Source: Sabellastarte sp. h YS-2021 | Lineage: Eukaryota; Annelida; Polychaeta; Sabellida; Sabellidae | DNA length: 64,000 nucleotides | Direction: 5' to 3' | NCBI GenBank assembly: GCA_964017235.1 | Contig: OZ024927.1 | Span: 54,627,293-54,691,292 of the forward strand | Part shown: positions 23,401 through 38,400 of the stretch, piece after piece | Position numbering within the stretch: position 1 is the first letter of the stretch | How the letters are laid out: every line of letters begins with the position of its first letter | Program-made: the position numbers and the translations under genes | The notes under the pieces: model-generated | Told to the model about the DNA's origin: nothing | What the model saw: only the letters and a program-made list of their open reading frames with translations | Databases searched by the model: none

Positions 23401-26400
23401 CTGGACACACTAATCTCCTTGAATCAGAAGATGATACCACACGGGGAATGGTGGTTAGACCCTCAAAATGTGATACAAGGAGAATATCTCCACCCCAGGG
23501 AACACGAAAAACTGATCTTTACAGACACCTCAAACGCAGGTTGGGGCGCTCAGTTAGGTTAAAATTCTATAGGAGGGTTCTGGTCTCTTTCTGGTTCTTC
23601 TGGCCCTGCAATTCTTCAAGACAAATTGCAGGAACAATCAAGTCCTGATTGCTTCAGACAACACAGGGATAAATCTAAGAGCTCCAGGTCCATTCCAAAG
23701 TGGAATCTGTCCTTTGTTTTACAGAGACTCACCCAGTCTCCTTTTGAACCACAAGAGAAAGTAGCTCTAAAGTTCCTAACATGGAAGACAGTTTTCCTAC
23801 TAGCCTTAGCCTCAGGTAAGAGGCATAGTGAGATTCATGCCTGGACCTTAGATGGACTTTTATGCCTGGGCGACTGGAATCAGATCCAGTTATCCCCCTC
23901 TCTCTCTTTCATTGCCAAAAACCAAAGGAAGGACCGCAATCTATCTCTCCAGTGTTTATACCAGCCTTGAAGTGTGGACAAGACTCTCAGGACACAGATA
24001 TACTACATTGCCCTGTCAGAGCCCTTCAGTGTTATCTGTAGCGAACCAAGGATTCCAGAGTGGGTTGACAGTTATTGTTTATCTCTTACAAAGTGGGCCA
24101 TACCAAGGATATTCAGTGTTCTACTATCTCGTCTTGGAATAAAAACAGTATAAAATTTTGCTACACTAAGGTAGATAATGCAGACATGAACCTTATAGTG
24201 GTAAAGGCCCATGACGTCAGAGCTTTTGCAGCTTCCAAGTCCTTTTATGAGGGAATTTCCATGGATCAAATTATACAAGCCTGCCATTGGAAATCACACA
24301 ACACCTTTACCAAGTTTAACCTAAGAGATATTGCAGGATAAGACCAAAGAGAGAGCTCCTTTCATTTAGGCGCCTTCATTGTAGCACAGCAGGTGATGCC
24401 TCCTTCCAACCAAGTTCCAGGGAATAAAAAAGGGGCACGATGCCGGGAAGCACCAAGACAGGAAGTGTCAGAACCCTCTGACACCATAGAGCAGGGTCTT
24501 CACCCCTTTTAAGGTAACTTTCTTTGGATTTATCTGTAATTACTCTTTTACCTGCTGTTTCCCTAAAAAATACCTGCGTCTTATGTAGTTACCAGGAGTT
24601 TTTTCTTTCCAATTTTCTTGAGAATGTAATTTAAGTCTTACTTTTTCTGTATCCTTAATCTTACTTTCTTAAGAATTTTCTTATGTCATATCAATGTTCC
24701 CTGACATCACACTTCATTGTACTTTGTGTACCTTGTGTTTTAGATATTAATTTTCTGCATTGGAGTGCCTGCGCTGGCAGTGTGACCCAAGATGGTGTCA
24801 CTCGTCCCCTTGGTGACACCCCTCAACTTCGGGAGAGCTGGAGAATTCCCCTCAGTCCCTGATGTGTCTTCCCTCATGACTTCATTGGGTGTTTCCTCCT
24901 TCACCCTGGTCTCCAGATTCTAGCCTGTGATGGTAGCTGTTTTTCAAAAAGGAGGAAGAGCTCATGCAAGCAATCTGTACTATACCACCAGCATTCCCAC
25001 TGTTCTGGATAGCACTGTCTATCTGAATTTCATGAGTAATAAGTTTTCAACTTTTACTCCGGTTGGAAGCTTCCCGTGGTAAACCACCGGTAAAGCATAC
25101 TGTTACAATAGGTAGGTATTGTAGCTTACAAAAGCTTTCAATTTTACAGGTCTAGTACATTTCCCACAACTACACACAACATTAAACTTGGCTGGAAGAA
25201 ACAGGCTGCACTAGAGCTGTCTTTGGGAGGCATAAACTTTTATGTGTGGACAAAAATACTTGATTTTTTTTCTACTCTTTATCTGTTTAAATTTCATTTG
25301 AATAGCAAAAAGTTATTGTTTTAAAAATACTCACAAATAAAATGTATGATATTTATTTTACGAATATATAAAAATGCACTTGTCTTGTTTCTATATTTCA
25401 TGAATTGCATCCTGAATATGCTCTGAAAAAGGTTAATAACCTGATCTTAACTTGGACATGGAAACAGTTCTATCGGCAATTTAAGCTCACTGAAGGTAAT
25501 TGGGTTTTTTATTTAGCGGGACTTTATTTTCGCGATTGAGAGACATATGCAAATATAGCAAAAAATTAATTCCATGCGAAAATAACCACTTATACAGTAT
25601 TTCCTAAGATTCCAGGTTGTTCAAGATTTTTGTTATCTGGAAATCATACAATGAAACTTGTGCACTTTTGGATGATTACAAAACAGTCTAACAGGGTGTC
25701 GCTTTTTATACACAGGTGACAATTTATGCAAAATGCCATAATGGAAATGACAAAGTGGTCTTTATCTAGAAGATGGACTTAATATAGATGTACATGTTTG
25801 ACTGTATGATTCTCTTCTTTCAGGATATGATGAGGAATTTGTTAAGCAGGCCAGGGTATTCCACAAACCTGGTGTCATATCAGAATATAGGGTGTCCGGC
25901 AATAAGATCACAGAGCTCATCTACATGACAGCGGACAGCGAACCTTTTGGTCAAACATCTGAGCTTAACAAGGAACAGGAATCCACTGATGGTGGCAGAA
26001 CGAGCAAAGTAATAGGGGTTTTACATTGTAGAAATCTATATCGGGCTTACATATTGCAGGAATGTATAATGCATTTTTGATGAAACATATCATGAAAGCT
26101 ACAGGCATACACACTAATTTCACTGCCAAAGTGTGACTGGAAAAACATGTTGATACCTGGTATTAAGCCTTTGGTTGGTCACAAAGTCACTTGCTGGTTG
26201 CCAAGACCCAATAATTTATGTCTAATTGTAATAAGATAAAAATTATTTTTCATACTACATCTGTTAAATACAATACACAGTTTGAATCTATAACATTTGA
26301 AGTAATATAAGATAACATATATGTCAATAAATAGCTATAGCAATTGCTAACAAGTTGTATATAGTTAAAATGCTTGAATATTCTTTTATTTTATATTCTA

Positions 26401-29400
26401 TTTTTTTTTTTTTGTTCATGCATATTGTCAATACAAAAATATGTTTGACAATTTATTGTGGCTTTACAAGCAGATGGATAGTATTTATGAAATTAAGGCT
26501 TGGCAACTTTTTTATTTTATTTTTATTTTTGTCTGTACAAATATGAGTTACTTGTGCTTTGTGATTGTCGCTGTGGCATAAAAAAGGTTTTTTATTTCAT
26601 AAAAATGTAATGTAAACTACCATATGAAAACACTTCGGTTCGAATAGCTTTGCATTCGGTGACCGCCACAAACACCATACATAGAATTTAACATTAAGGG
26701 ACAACCCTTATTAAACCTGTGTACTTGCTACCATTTGACCCCTGGTGACCTAATTCACTCTGCCATGCACAGTAATACAGAAATAGTTCATTCTTTTTGT
26801 GGTGGTTGAAATATCAACAGGCGTTTTTGCTACCTCATTAAAGACCTGCATTTACACGTTTTTAGTTCTCTGTAAGTACTCTTAAGCTGTTTATTCACTC
26901 TTCCTCCATTTTATTTACCTTTTGCTTCGATTTCTGGTGAATATATTGTCTACTTTGTGCTATATTTTACATATTTTGTATTATCATTCATCTGGTCACA
27001 TGGTGTCTGAATGTTGGCATGCCCTTGGAAATATTCATTTCGTTGGTGAATGAATTCATTTATTCACTTCAGTAGGCATTATAATTACCAATTTACGGTT
27101 TTCCTTCATTCACAACACAAAATTCTACATTTCACTGCGTAATTTGACCGTAATTTTGAGCTTAGTACGACTAGTTCACCAGGTCACGTGACAATGACAT
27201 CAAATCCAAAATGGAGGTCAACCAATCAGTTGTGAGAAAATATTCATTTCCTCTGTGATTACAGCATTCCCATGTTTGTTTTTGCATTCCTTTTTAATAA
27301 TTCTTTGACTATTATTCTGTCAGAGCATAATATGTAATACTTTTTTACGAAATTTTATAGCATATTATTACAGTATTTAAACGTACCAACCATTTATGGT
27401 TCATTGCTTGTACAGGCCCTTTCATTTGACATTTCTGGGATACGAATCCCGGTTTCAGTAGTTTGGGTGCAATTCGGAACCTAGGGTCTCCATTTGGGCC
27501 TTTCCCCACCTTCAGTTCTGGGGGATGGTGGTAAACGGCTCATGGGGTTGACTTGGTCTTCCCCTTTGGAGACCTATGTCACTGTTACTTGTTTCCTACA
27601 TTCCAATTTTGGTCATTTGGCTCAGCCTAATCAGGCACCTTTTTTGTGGTTGGATTACCTTCTAAAAACGATTTTTGTTCAGGATCCCTTCTTCTTAAGA
27701 ACTTCTAATCAGTTGAATCCAACTGATTTTGCGTTTTTTAAAACACTGCTCCATTCATTTTCCAATTCTAGTAAAAAACTGTATGGCTTGGTGAAAATCT
27801 ACTGTTTTTCAACATCTTTTCGTGCATTTTCACCACTTTTAGATCTGACTACCTATTTGTACATTTCCCTTTTGGGTATGTTGGGGTCCTTCTGTCTTTA
27901 GTTAACCTTTGGGCAGACTACTGTGACCTTATTCCAACATTTTATGTGCCAGTCTGTTGGACTTTTTGGAGGTTTGAACTTCGTTCTTCAATCTCCACAG
28001 AAGATTTTTATGCCTCATGTCCAACAGAATTAGGAGATTAACAGATGACTGCTCTCATTTATTTTTGAGCAGTTTCAGTTTTCTCCAATGGGCTGCCTAC
28101 TTTCTCCTGGCCCAGAAATTCCTTCATGATGTCATTTTTTTCTGTCTGTCACTAATGATTTTTGGGATCTTTTCATTTTAACTTTAAGAAGTTGGGTATT
28201 TACCCAACTTTTCCTTCTAAAACTTAGTTCTGCCACATACAAAACCTCTTTTGGGGTTTTGTGGGTTTACTTACTCAGGTATCTGGTACATGGAATCTAG
28301 CCTGAAGGTTTTTTCTAGACCTTCTCTTTCTTAGGCAGATTTTCTCTGCCATTAGGAGAGATCTGAGATGGATCTTATTGTCTTTAATACTCTAGGATCT
28401 TTCCTCGAGTCTTGTTTTGTTGATCAATCTTAGTAAAGTTGATTGACCAGACAGTTTTTTCTCAGTTGTCTTTTCCACTCACCATGCTTTGGACATCTTT
28501 TCAGCTGGTTGATCCATGGCTTCTTCCAGCCATTAGTTCTCTTTGCATTTAGTTTAGAGAGATTTCTTAGCCCTCTCCCTCACTTGTGCCTAGTCACTTT
28601 GTAGGGGAAATATGGCCTTTTTGTTCTGACACTATTTTATGTGGTATCTTTCTTGAGAGATGTCTTTCTCACATATAACAGTATAAGCAGGAGCTTTCCA
28701 TATCCTTTAGAGCGCAGGCTGAATTTTGCCCTCAGAGTGCAAAAGCGTAAATTTGCGACCATTATTTAGGGTCTTCGAAATACAAGCTAGCTTTTACTGT
28801 TCAGCTGCAAAAGCGTAATTTGGTGCCAAAAATGTTGTTGCTCCAAATACAACATGTTCAAATGTGTAGTTCCCATCTATTTTCTTAAGAAAATACTTCA
28901 TTCTTACACATTTGCTTTTTAACAGTAGAATGGGTATCTACACATTTTTACACTTTGGCATATTAGCGCAAAGTACTTTATAAAAGTTTCTTGATGCAGG
29001 AAATTTGTTTCATTTGACACTTGATAGTAATATAATTGCAAAAAATTAGAATGAATCCAGGTAAAAGTGTTTACAATTTAATTTCCCCTTAAACACAATG
29101 AATTTCATGGTGAAGAAAAGCTATACAAGTAATGTGACAGGGCCATTGATTATAATTATTCTTTTGAGTAATGCAATTTGTACAAATAAAACAGTGCTTG
29201 ATATTTTAGCAGAAAATGTATTCTTAGATTGTTTGAATGTAAAATAATTTTAATATACAACATTATCAACAGTTAGTAATTATGCAAAATACAAGTACTA
29301 ATCTGTAAGTTATTTGAGTTTCCAATGATAACTTGTAAAGGCATAAAAAGTAGCATCAGTTGAATATTAGTATATTTCAGTCACATTTGTCAGCAAAATG

Positions 29401-32400
29401 ACACATTGGTGGTTTGAAAGATTTTGAAATACAGTAAGTGTAGATGCAAAAATGTGTGGCTAATGGTAAATTGTGATAAAAAATTGCTAACAATATGTAA
29501 ATATGCAGCATATTTTTCATCATAAATTTTCAAGAATACTTTTACAGATGTGTAAAAATGCGTAAGTTCTTTTCATCAACTCATTTTTACACTCTTGCAG
29601 TTACAATTTCTGTTTGTAATCAAGTTGCAAATGTGTAAGAGACGCAAAGTTTTTATAATTCAGCAAAGCAAATAACATTTCACCAGAACCAAGTGTTTGG
29701 AAAAATTATATAGTTTCAATAAATATTATTCATTTTTACCAAATTTTGTTTGCCTACATGTAAAAATAGATAAATGACTGGACATAAATCTTACCTGGGT
29801 GATATATGGGGATTTTAGGATCAAAATACACAAAGGCAATAAATTGTATCTTATTTTCATTCATGCACAAGGAAAATCTAGTTTTTGCTTTACATAAACA
29901 TACATGATTTAATTAAAAATATACACTAAATAAGCAGAAACTTAATCTTTAACAGAGGTCCTCAGTGGCCTAGTGGTTAGCAAGTTTGGCATCTAATCAT
30001 AGGCTGTCACCTCTGTGGGTTCGAGTCCCACAGGTGGTAATTCTGAGGACCTGTCCCAATATGACCCTGGCTGTTGAACGGGAAGTAAAACCCCAACTTT
30101 AATCTTTAACATGACAAAATAATGAAAAGATTGACGCACATAAGAGGAATTTCCCCAACCTCCTGCTTGCATTTCAAGGAAAGCTTTTTTCAGCCCCAAA
30201 TTACGATTTTGGGCTTTACTTATAAAAACAGCCCTGCATTTCAAATACCCTAAAAAAGCTACGCTGAATTACACTTACCCGCCCTAAAGGATATTGCCCT
30301 TACTAAAGGTGCCTCTTTTAAGCTTTCTGCTTTAGCCTCTTGAGGCAAACCAATAAAGGTATTTCTCCTCGCAACTAGGGAGTCTTCTCTCTAACTTAGT
30401 GCTAAGGGGATGTGATTCCTTTCCAGGTTCCAACATTCTGATGGTGGAATGCCTTCCAGAGGCAGAGGCAAGAGCCAGTGAGAGGTCAACTGATTTCTTT
30501 CATTTCAATTGAAATGTTTGGTGTCAGTCTTTCTTTTTCCAGATATCTGGAACTTGGTTTCACCTTCCAGTGGTCTCTCAGATTCCACTTTCCTGATTTC
30601 ATTTTCAGTTTTTCTTCTCTTTTGAAGGATGCTATTCTTTGTCAATCATCCTCACAGTTGCTGTTTGTTGGAGCAGTTTAAGTACCTGATTTTCTCAGGT
30701 CCATTTTCCTGGACAAAGAGATAGAAGACAGGAAACCAGCATTAGCTTTAGATCTTTTCCTGGTTTCCAAACTATTAGGATGGGAACTTATCAGTTGATG
30801 ATATTCTCCCTTCTAGTTGGCCAGTGCATCCCTTCTCTTCCTGTATATGCCTCCATTCTTTCCTTTGGCTCACTCAGAGTTTGCTCTTGGGCGGGGTGAA
30901 CCAGTTTGTGGCAATGCCTTTTTCCTTTTTACTCGCACATTTTTTCTTCGATTATCCTTTCATCAAAGGATCATCCTTAGAGCCTCAGACAACTCGGATG
31001 TCTCACTGAGATTTGCTGTTCTCTTGTCCTTTCATACAAGGATATTCTAGATAGTCTCAGACAATATCTTCTGTCTGTGCTTACGTTTTATATCAAGGGA
31101 GCCTCCACTCTTGGGACATGTGTCACTCTTTTGGCACCTGTTTGCCATTTCTTCTACAAGAACAAGTCTGTTCTTCCACCCATTTATGTTTCAGAGGCAT
31201 GAATCTTTGGCAGGCCATCTCTTGAGGTCTTCTCAGACCCTTCATATAGAGTGGTCTCTCATTTCTTGGATCTTCAGTTGACTGTCTCAGACTTCGCATC
31301 TGATTTAGATCTCTTTGTCCTGTGATTCAATCACAAGCTCTTTAATGTGCTCCTGTGCTAGATCTTTACGCTCTAGCAACAGATGCCTTTGGAGTTTCTT
31401 TGGTTCAGAGTCCTTGTTTACTCCTTCCCTCCTTCAGCTGTTTGTCCATTGTGCTGAAGAGGTTTATTTACTCTCAGAGCTGTAGGATGCTTCTTGTAGC
31501 CTTCCTTTGCAAACCATGCGTTGGCTTCAAGATCTCCTTTAAGAAAGCCAGTGGCTCTTGTACAGGTTTGTCATTAACTTTTTGGACTTCATATCTTCAG
31601 AAGGCTGAAGTCTCCTAATAGAAGATTTTTCAGAGGAGGTGTCCAGGAGGATTCTAAATCCTCTTATACTGTCTGTTGAAGCAAGTGGAACTGCTTTTAA
31701 AAACTTGGCTACTCTGCCATGCATCATACCAATTATTGTTGACTTTTCTACTTCTTAACAAGTACTTCCTCAGCAATAGGGATACAGGTCAGCTCTCTCC
31801 ATATAGGAATTTGGAGGTGGGTTCTTATAAGGAGCCTAGAAGACTCTTTTGAGCTTCTTTAAGTCCAGGATAAGGGTAATCTGCTTACTTAAACCTTGGT
31901 TCTGCATGCTCTTACCAAGGCTCCTCTTGAACCCTTTTACACTTGCTGAGCCCAGTTTTTCTGTAAGGTCGTCTTTCTTTTTATCCTTGCTTTGGGAAGG
32001 AGAGGGAGTGATTTTGAGTCCTTTAAGGTCTCTTTTCACTCTCTAGGGATGGCCTAAGTCATCTTTAAGTCAGATCCTTCTTTCCGGGCTTGAGCCAGTT
32101 ACCTTCAGAAAGCTCTTCCAGCTTTAACTTTTGTCTTGGTCAGGATGACTAGAGGACATTTCCTTCCTTTCTGTCAGATCCTTTAGACACTATCTATCTA
32201 GCAATTCTGATTATCTTAAGGAGGATTTCTTCTTTGTCTTTCTTCTGAGGTCGAAATAGGGTGATATTGCTGCTCAGACAATATCTATTCAGATAAACAC
32301 TTTATCCTTTATTCCCTCGAATTCTGTTCCACATGTGAAGGCTCGATGATGTTCTTGTCCAGGTTTCTTCCTGGTCTTTTAAGTGGTATTACATTGCTTT

Positions 32401-35400
32401 ACATCATGGGAGATTCCTCTCAGAATCCTTGCACTTCACTTATTTTCCTTTAGAGATGTTACAGTTAAGAATCTTTATAATTTCTTAAGTGTAGTGGACT
32501 TTGTTTTCACTCAGCCATTTTGTTTCTCTTCCTCTTAAATTCCTTAATTTAAAACAATTTGAGACTTTTAGTCTCAGCTAAAGGGGGTGGCATTTCCCTT
32601 TTAGGGAATCTGTTCTTCATTTCCATTTTATGAACTGTGCTTCTTAGTGCATCTTGGCATGTTCCTATTCTGAGCACAGTGGCATATTTATGCCCTATCC
32701 TTTGAGCTTACCTAATAGGGTGTAGACAGCAGTGCTGAAGTTATTGCAGTGATTTATTTTACTCACTTAACTCAGTAGAGTTATTTCTTCAGCACAGAGG
32801 TTTTTGAGTCAGTTGCACCAGAAAGTTTCCTCTTTATGCAATTTTACCTTTGGGTGGATTCCTCAGTCTGTCTTTCTCCCACCATCCTTCCATGTGAGCA
32901 TTCAACCCAAGTGTTTTCATATAGTATGGTATATTACATTTTTATGAAATAAAATTTTGTATTTTTAAATGTAAATTACATTTTTATGAAGAAAAATGGA
33001 TATACCTAACATATGAAAACAGCAAATCACCCTCCCCTGAGCCCCACATTGCAAAAAGACCTTTTTCCAGCACTTATGTTTATTCACAAAACGAATGAAC
33101 TGCAGCAGAGTGAATTAGGTCACCAGGGTTCTATTAAGGGCTTGCAAGTATATAGATTTAATAAGGGTCTCCTCTTAATGTTAAATTCTATGAATGATGT
33201 ATACGGCAGTCACCTAACGCCAAGCCATTCAAACCCAAGTGTTTTCATTTGGTAGGTATATACATTTTTCTTTATAAAAATGTATTTTGTATTTTAAAAT
33301 ATGAAATTTACCTTCGTTTTGACTAAATCACAATACTGATTGCTTAAGACTTAGTGTAAAGGTTTCTTTTTTTAACAAGTCTCTGTTGTATATCTTCTCC
33401 CTGTAAGAGACCTTGTTAATAAAAAGGTCTATTGTTCTGAAGTTATAGCTCAGATTAGTCAGACTATATGCAGAATTATCAGTTATCTAGCTTTTATTCA
33501 GATAATAGTTTTTGCTCCTCTCCTCCAGCTCCTCATTCTCTTTATATATCCACTTATAAAAACTAATGTCTGTTTATTAGGTTTTTCTGTTGTTTTTATT
33601 AAGTTTGTATAGACTGTACATGTACAAGGAGATCATTACAAGTACACAATGTCACACGAGTCACACGATTCAAGCTCTTGTTGATGAGTATAATACGTTA
33701 TACATAGGTCTGATTACATGCAGAATAATCAGTTTAGCTCATATGTTTAGCTCATATCAATTTATTGATATGTTATGAAGAATGATTTACAATTTAATTG
33801 TTTGAATGTAAGGGTTGCAAAGCATTTTTGTTGGCTTAAATCAAAGGCAAATACCATCATATTTTTAATAGAATGTCATAGTGATCCATCAACCGAAGAA
33901 ATTTGGTGCAAGAATGGGGTGGTCAGATTCTTTTTTTTCTCATGGCCAAACAAATAGCAAGGGGTGGCAATATTGTTTTCAAATAAATTAACATTTGATA
34001 TTATAAACGTTAAACAAGACACTGATGGCAGGTTTATGCTAATCAAATGTAATATATCCCATGAAATTATATCCTCGCGAATATCTATGCACCAACTGGT
34101 GATAAAACAAAAGAGCAATTGGCCTTTGGTAAATATCTGTTAGATAATCTTGAAAGTTATCTTGGAAGAAACCTAATTGTTGCAGGAGACTTTAATACAG
34201 ATCTTGATGAATTTTTAGGGAAATCTAATGTTTCTAAAGATGTCCCAATTACACATTTAATTACAGAAACTTGGAAATAACCTTGACTCAGTCAATATAT
34301 GGTGTTTAATGCATCCACAGAAAAAAGGTTTACTAGGCACAAAACAACAGATATGGGCTGGCAAAATCGAATTGATTTCTTCTTAATTTCATGTAATTTG
34401 GAATTTACTACAGTTTCTACAGATATCTTGCCGAGTATAAAAATCAGATCATAGCCTGCTTTCCTTAAAGTTACCAATTATAAAACAACAAAAGAAAAGC
34501 AGGGGGTTTTGGAAAATGAATGTAAGCCTACTATAGGATACAAACTATTTAACCTTAATATAACAAACAACTTTAACAGCATAAACGGATGCAAAAAAAT
34601 TTATTAACAAGGATATTGTATGGGATTTCGTGAAATGTAAAATAAGAAAAGATACAATGGCATATTCCATATCTAAACATAAAGAGCAAAATAAAATATT
34701 ATATGTGCTTTCAGCTAAACTTGAAGCCTTAAAAATATTGTGACCAGTACTTAAAATTTAAATAATGTACCAGGAAATAACCAAGTTAAAAACAATTAGA
34801 AGAGTTGTATGAAAATAAAGTAAAGGGTGCGATGATAAGATCAAGATGTAATTTGCTTGAAACTAATGAGAAACCACCAAAGTTCTTTTTAAGCCTAAAA
34901 AAGTCCAAAACTAATATCAAAAGTGTAAAGTCTTTGTAAATCAACAACAAACTTACTTTCAGTCAGATCAAAAGTTTGGAACATCAATGAAATTTTGCTC
35001 TTCGTTACATTCAAATTTGGAACATGGTATAAACAAAAAAGACTTATCAGCATATTTGGATAAAATTAGCATTCCATAGATTTCTAACAATACAAAGATA
35101 GTTTGTGATGATGAATTACTACTTAAAGAAATTAAGAAAATAGTTAAAAGCCTGGCCCTGAATAAAGCGATGGTCTACCAATTGAAGTTTATAGAGCATT
35201 TTGGGAAGATATCAAGGACATTCTACTCAATGCATACAGAAATTCCTTCAGAAAAGGTCTACTTACCATAAGTCAAAGGCAAGGAATTATTAATCTCATT
35301 CCAAAGAAAGACAAAAACCTCACTGAGCTAAAATCATGGAGACCCTTGTCTATCTTGAACACAGATTATAAAATCTTAACAAAAGTTTTAGCCAATAGAT

Positions 35401-38400
35401 GGAAAGTAGCCTTACCTGAATTGATATAAATGCTGATCAAATAGGATATATGAATAAAGAAGCAGAAGTTGTTTTGAACATATAAGACTTATCTCAGATA
35501 TAGCTGAATTTTGTAAAATTAAAAACCATCCATGTATCATACTTTTAGTTGACTTTGAAAAGGGGTTTAATTCCATAAACTGGATTTTTCTTAAACATGT
35601 GTTGCAAAAATATGGATTTGGCAAAAACTTCAGAAATGGATTGCCACATTGTATTCAGAAATTGAAAGTTGTGTCTCAAACAATGGTCATATGTCTTCCT
35701 TTTTCAAACTTTCTAAGGCAGTAAGACAGGGTTGTCCAATTGGTGCTCTTTTGTTTCTTCTAGCAGTAGAAGTTATATCTATAATCTTATGACATTCTGA
35801 AGAATTAACTGGTTTTATTGGTGGTCAAACAGAAATTCATCTATGTATGTTTGTTGATGCTATGACTATGTTTCTTAAAAATCTGGAATCAGTAAAGGTA
35901 TTATGGAACTATTTGAAGAATTTTATAGATAAACAGGTCTAAAATTACATAAGAAAAAAAGCTCTTGCATTACAATCTACTGATTGCTTGTCAAATAATT
36001 TGTTTGTAATCAAATGGATAGACTGCCCTTTTAAGACTTTGGGGTTTTGGTTCTCCATAAATTATGATGAAATGTTTCAGTTGAATACTAATAAAAAGAT
36101 GAAAACTACACAAAGTATCATAAACTCATGGATCTCTAGATGTCTCACAATTAAAGGCAAGATAGTGGTATCAAAATCCTTGATAGGTCCACATCTGCAG
36201 CCGCTATCTTCTGTTTTTCCCTTAAATGATACATTATTGCTCATATGGAGAAAATACTTTCAATTTTATCTGGAGCAATAGAAAGCATTTGGTTTCAAAA
36301 GAGGTGTTGATTTTACCAGTTTTGTTGGGTGGCTTGATTTTTACAAAAGCTATCATTAATACAGCTTGAGTAACCTTTGTTAAACAGTAACTCAATAACA
36401 TTAATGCTAAATAGAAATTTTTAGCTCATGAATTAATGGGTAATTAGCAAAGAAGGTCTTTTAAACAGAATCAACCCATGTCATTACTTTATACTTGGTT
36501 TCATTTTACAAATGTAGAACCATGCAATCTCAGCTATTCCAAGGAAATGGAAGACACCTCTACACACACCATTGCTCACAAATGTTGGTTCAAATGATTG
36601 GACTCCATATAAATGTTTTAATAATATACAAACAGAAAAAAATAATCAGATCTACAAATATTTTGTTACCCCAAAGAAAATAACTGTTAGTCAAAATAAA
36701 TGAGTGTTGCCCTTTTCTTCAATGTGTTGATTAGAAAAAAATGTACATGCTATGTTTCAAGATTGTAAAAGACACATGTATACAGACTATGCAGTTCAGA
36801 ATTCTACATCGAGTTTATGATTACAATTATAACTTGCATACTTGGGGAATAAGTCAAACCCAGAGCTGTGGAATCTGTCAAGGTGTATATAGTTTAGAAC
36901 ACTATTTTTACTATTGCCAGGATGTCAAAGCCTTTTGGGAAAATGTTAGTGAATGGCTAGCTGTAAAGATAAATATCAACAAGGCATTCACAGCCTTAAA
37001 GGTTCTTTTTGGTCTAATAAACCTGAATCCAAAGTTTTTTATGTGGTCAATTTGGTTGTACTTTTAGGTAAGCAATTCATAAGCATATGTAAAAAAAATA
37101 AAAAGCTGATACTTTTTACAGTATATTTAGACCTAATCAAAGTTACCCTTGTAGTAATGGAACAAAATGCAAATGTCAAGGATGAAAAAGAGTCATTCAT
37201 AGAAAATTTGGTTTATAAAAATGTGCAATATGTGACACAGTTATTACAGTATAGGCAGTTGTATAATATATCACTTTTTTCTTATGTTTTGGTAAATTTG
37301 TAATGTAATGTTGAACTATAAAATGAAATAAACGTATGAAATACAAAAAGTAAGTCTAATTGTAATAAGATAATTATAATTTTTATACTACATCTGTTAA
37401 ATACAATATGCAGTTTAAATCTATCTCATATGAAGTAATATAAGGTAACATGTATGTCAATATGGTCCAGTTGTATATTTGGCATTCAGTAGCAGTATAT
37501 GTGTTAAATCAAATCGTTGACTCAAGATACAAAAAAATCTCTGTTTCCTTTGCCTAGATGACTGTAAGTTTAGGAGGTGATAAAGGTGATAAACTCATCA
37601 CTGACCAGTACTTCCCTGACGAGGATATTCATGCCAAATATGTACAAGAAATTGTAGAAGAGGATGGTAAGAAGTATCTTATTTCGGTGAGTTACAGAAA
37701 GCAATTGAATATTTGATTGATTGATTGATTGATTTGTTGATTGAATGATTAAGTGGTTGATTGATTGATTGACTGACTGACTGGGTGATTGATTGCAACA
37801 TTTAATATATAACATATTTCAAATAAGGTACATGCAGTCAATTTGGATTGCCCACCATATTTGTTTTCTCTAAAATATAATACTATGTATATCTGTCTAT
37901 TTCAATGAAATACACATATAGAGAATATCATTTCTATCCAGCTGTAATACTCTTCCTAGCTTCTACTGTAAGTGGGATGAATCGCCCCTTTTCCAAAATG
38001 GCCCTCAGCAAATTAACTGCCTAAAAAGTCACCCTCAGCAAATCGGCTCACTTAAGATTTGGCCCTCGGCAAATCGGCCCCCATTCCCAACCCCCCACAA
38101 AAACCAAGAATGGGATTATATATTTTTTATTACAATAAACATGTACTACTAAAATAGTTGTACGGCTACATCATAATGTACTCATATACAGTATTGGTAA
38201 ACATGAAAAATGAAGTAACCATTAATAATAGTAAGACACAGTTACAACTAAAAATCAAGTAAAGGACCAGGTGCATGACTATCCAAGTTACAATACAAGG
38301 AGCCAAGCAGACGAGGTCAAAATATGTCTAAAAGGTCACAATAAAACTCAAGGTCATGAGGTGAAATGCTAAAGGACCCAAGATCTAAAACCCTTGGTTC

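Noticed and set aside
26366-26589. Possible 5' end of the intron 2 L1-like LINE before DIRS fossil B
   Set aside because: AT-rich and without any recognisable LINE sequence; it remains only a prediction of the long-duplication hypothesis.
37712-37800. Possible CRISPR-like or regular spaced repeat
   Set aside because: It is a simple GATT microsatellite, and no repeat-spacer arrays occur in the window.
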